From the NCBI RefSeq assembly GCF_018835585.1, contig NZ_JAHGVE010000013.1, positions 62,001 to 126,000 on the forward strand: DNA of 64,000 nt, given 5' to 3'. The DNA is from Pelorhabdus rhamnosifermentans (lineage in GTDB: Bacteria; Bacillota; Negativicutes; UMGS1260). Position numbers and translations under genes: made by a program. The notes below the pieces were generated by a model. It had not been told where the DNA came from. It was given only the letters and a program-made list of their open reading frames with translations, and did no database searches. Positions 62,189-64,000 of the stretch are shown piece by piece; position 1 is the stretch's first letter, and each line of letters begins with the position of its first letter.

Positions 62189-63433
62189 ATGGTAACTGCT
62201 TTGTTTGCTGACAAGGACGGCGAAATATTTGATGCTCCCGGCTATCCTGCGGCAGGGCGTATCGGTGATCGACTTGTGCCGCTATTAAAAAAAGATCTTA
62301 TTCCCTTGCCTGAAGGCTCTGAACTCATGCTGCTGCCAGATAGACAGGCCGTGTATGTTGATGAACAGGGAAAAGTAATGCCTTTGCCAGATAAAGTTTT
62401 AGCTGTGGCGGCCATGCTTCCGGTTGGTTATACACGGACTTATTTGCCAGCTTTTTTTAAGGAAGATGATGCGCCTGTTCTGCCTCTTTATGGTTATACT
62501 GCTACAGCGCTTGTCAATGATGCGATTTATGTTGCAGCTGTGAAAAGTGATGACAATGAAAAGTGGCATCCTTATCATTACAATACAAAATCCCTCAAGG
62601 ATAAGGTGGCACGCATCAAGCGGGAGTTTTCGGGCAACCGTCTAGTGAAGCACCTGGCGCACTGCTCGTTGACCTGGCATTGTTGTACGGCACAAAACTT
62701 TTTTTACCATCGCTGGGAGGCCGGTATTCCTACATCGCCTTCTTGTAATGCTCATTGTTTTGGCTGTATTTCGCTTCAGGCATCGGAGTGTTGTCCGTCG
62801 CCCCAGAGCCGGATTGAATTTCGTCCGACGGCTGCTGAAGTGGCGGAAATTGGTCTCTATCATTTAGCTTCTTCGCATGAGCCGATGATTAGTTTTGGCC
62901 AAGGCTGTGAAGGCGAGCCGGCTCTTGCCTATGAGGTCATCGCTTCTGCTATCACGATGATCCGTCAGTCGACAGATCAAGGTGTGGTTAATATCAATAC
63001 GAACGGCGGTTTCTTTGAAGGCATAAAGGCCATTGTTGATGCGGGCCTTGAGCATATGCGTGTCAGCATTATTAGTGCTCTTGAAGAAACTTATCAAGCC
63101 TATTATCGTAGCAATTATACCCTGGCTGACGTGAAAAAATCTATTGCCTATGCTAAAGCGCACGGCGTTTTTGTTTCACTTAATATGTTGTCTTTCCCAG
63201 GTCTGAACGACCGTCAAGACGAAGTGATGGCTTGGGAGAATTTTGTACGGGAAACAAAGATTGATATGATACAATTACGTAATCTTAATTTGGATCCCGA
63301 TGCCTTTTGGAATATCATGCCGAAGTCTGCTGCGCCTAGTCTCGGTGTATGCAATTTTATTGAACGCCTTGGACGCTCAGACAGTCATCTTGTGATAGGT
63401 AGCTTTAGTCATTATGTGTCCAAGGACGAGTGA
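62189..63433 (+). CDS. Uncharacterised radical SAM protein
   Basis: 414 aa. CNAHCFGC (about 191-198) is the radical SAM CX3CX2C motif and ISFGQGCEGEPAL is the SAM-binding glycine segment. A second Cys cluster (HCSLTWHCCTAQ, about 159-170, and ECCPSP after the motif) may bind an extra cluster. The N-terminal 90 residues form a separate beta-rich region. No SPASM or B12 domain seen. It follows pth in one transcript; I do not recognise its substrate. Confidence 0.75.
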   Translation: MVTALFADKDGEIFDAPGYPAAGRIGDRLVPLLKKDLIPLPEGSELMLLPDRQAVYVDEQGKVMPLPDKVLAVAAMLPVGYTRTYLPAFFKEDDAPVLPLYGYTATALVNDAIYVAAVKSDDNEKWHPYHYNTKSLKDKVARIKREFSGNRLVKHLAHCSLTWHCCTAQNFFYHRWEAGIPTSPSCNAHCFGCISLQASECCPSPQSRIEFRPTAAEVAEIGLYHLASSHEPMISFGQGCEGEPALAYEVIASAITMIRQSTDQGVVNINTNGGFFEGIKAIVDAGLEHMRVSIISALEETYQAYYRSNYTLADVKKSIAYAKAHGVFVSLNMLSFPGLNDRQDEVMAWENFVRETKIDMIQLRNLNLDPDAFWNIMPKSAAPSLGVCNFIERLGRSDSHLVIGSFSHYVSKDE

Positions 63434-63463
63434 AGTGATAGGGTGAAATCATTTACGAAAATA

Positions 63464-63492
63464 TTGCGTAACCTATTTTGTTGTGCTATACT
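63464..63492 (+). promoter_or_regulatory. Sigma-A promoter of rpmE
   Basis: TTGCGT (63464-63469), 17 bases, TATACT (63487-63492), about 75 bases before the rpmE ATG. Confidence 0.6.
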
Positions 63493-63565
63493 CTTAGAAG
63501 AAAACTGTAGTAGTCTATATATTACGTCAAAGAACGTGATAGTAAAAAGTGAGGTGCAATAAGCG

Positions 63566-63763
63566 ATGAAGAAAGATATTCATCCTAACTTTGGGGAAGC
63601 CAAAGTCGTGTGTGGCTGTGGAAACACGTTTATCACTGGTTCTGTAAAAAAAGAACTCCGCGTGGACGTTTGCTCTAAATGCCATCCTTTCTATACCGGT
63701 CAACAACGCAATGCAGCGGTTGGCGGAAGAATTGAGAAATTCAATAAACGTTATGGTAAATAA
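63566..63763 (+). CDS. rpmE: 50S ribosomal protein L31
   Basis: 65 aa. CGCGN near residue 16 and [10 protein letters not shown] near residue 36 are the zinc-binding cysteines of the C+ (zinc) L31 form; [11 protein letters not shown] is the conserved tail. Short leader with GAGGTG site and a following terminator. Confidence 0.96.
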   Translation: MKKDIHPNFGEAKVVCGCGNTFITGSVKKELRVDVCSKCHPFYTGQQRNAAVGGRIEKFNKRYGK

Positions 63764-63775
63764 GAACAATAGGTC

Positions 63776-63799
63776 CAGCAGAGCAGAAATGCTCTGCTG
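63776..63799 (+). terminator. Terminator after rpmE
   Basis: CAGCAGAGCA and TGCTCTGCTG pair around GAAA; a T-rich stretch follows. Confidence 0.8.
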
Positions 63800-63833
63800 T
63801 ATTTATATACTGAAATCAATCAGGAGGTAGCCT

Positions 63834-64000
63834 GTGAAACAAAAAGTATCGATTGGCGGTCAAGCTGTCATTGAAGGGGTCATGATGCGGGGTCCTAAGT
63901 ATATCGCAACAGCTGTCAGGGAGCCAGGCGGTACCATTGCTATTGATAAATCAGCTCTTTCATCTGTCGCAGATAAATATCCACTCTTGAAAAAACCGAT
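63834..64000 (+). CDS. DUF1385 family membrane protein YqhQ (partial)
   Basis: Starts at GTG after CAGGAGGT and runs past the window end. The visible 55 residues, with VSIGGQAVIEGVMMRGPKYI, are the conserved N-terminus of DUF1385 proteins, which sit near rpmE and prfA in many Firmicutes. Function unknown; the rest is outside the window. Confidence 0.88.
   Translation, partial: MKQKVSIGGQAVIEGVMMRGPKYIATAVREPGGTIAIDKSALSSVADKYPLLKKP

Overview
The window looks like a chromosomal segment of a diderm, spore-forming, nitrogen-fixing Negativicute, probably Sporomusa/Pelosinus-like. Sporulation genes (yabG, two SPOCS-domain proteins, a Spo0E-like phosphatase) sit beside an OmpH/Skp-type periplasmic protein and a fold-III lysine/ornithine decarboxylase, while nif and housekeeping genes are of the clostridial type. 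Genus and species are inference; no rRNA or tRNA gene was recognised.

The backbone follows the Bacillus subtilis order tmk-yaaR-holB-ricT-yabB-rsmI-abrB-metS-tatD-yabE-rnmV-rsmA-yabG-ispE-purR-glmU-prs-pth, with blocks inserted. Region 1 (1-9.4 kb): motAB, a LysR regulator, a one-chain purL, a decarboxylase and a 2-hydroxyacid dehydrogenase. Region 2 (9.6-20.3 kb): a DegS-like kinase, an arginine/lysine decarboxylase, and the tmk-to-tatD block. Region 3 (20.3-32.7 kb): a complete-looking Mo-nitrogenase operon, nifH-nifI1-nifI2-nifD-nifK-nifE-nifN-nifB-[2Fe-2S] ferredoxin-anfO-like-nifV(omega)-nifV(alpha), behind a leader of about 360 nt with strong hairpins. Region 4 (32.8-39.9 kb): yabE-rnmV-rsmA, then a soluble chemoreceptor and CheW controlled by a cyclic-di-GMP-I riboswitch, a PAS/PucR regulator and a glycosyltransferase. 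Region 5 (40.0-51.5 kb): spore genes and an inserted element. Region 6 (51.6-64 kb): cyanophycinase and cyanophycin synthetase, cheW, ispE, a GntR regulator, a nucleotidyltransferase, purR, glmU, prs, pth, an uncharacterised radical SAM protein, rpmE and the start of yqhQ.

The most striking feature is a 4,929-bp element (about 45,983-50,911) that splits an L,D-transpeptidase (YkuD-family) gene between its catalytic His and Cys. Near-identical 12-bp sequences flank it. Recombination between them would restore one 209-aa reading frame with exact YkuD-motif spacing. The element ends with a large serine recombinase and carries a Spo0E-like phosphatase, a VOC protein, an OmpH-like protein and several tiny ORFs. 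A sigma-K-like promoter precedes the split gene. This is the architecture of the sporulation intervening elements such as skin in sigK, but in an L,D-transpeptidase gene. Excision itself is inferred, not shown.

Nitrogen fixation (nif), its PII-like control (NifI1/2) and nitrogen storage as cyanophycin (cphA/cphB) are all encoded here. Motility and chemotaxis genes (motAB, a chemoreceptor, two cheW) are partly linked to cyclic-di-GMP through the riboswitch.
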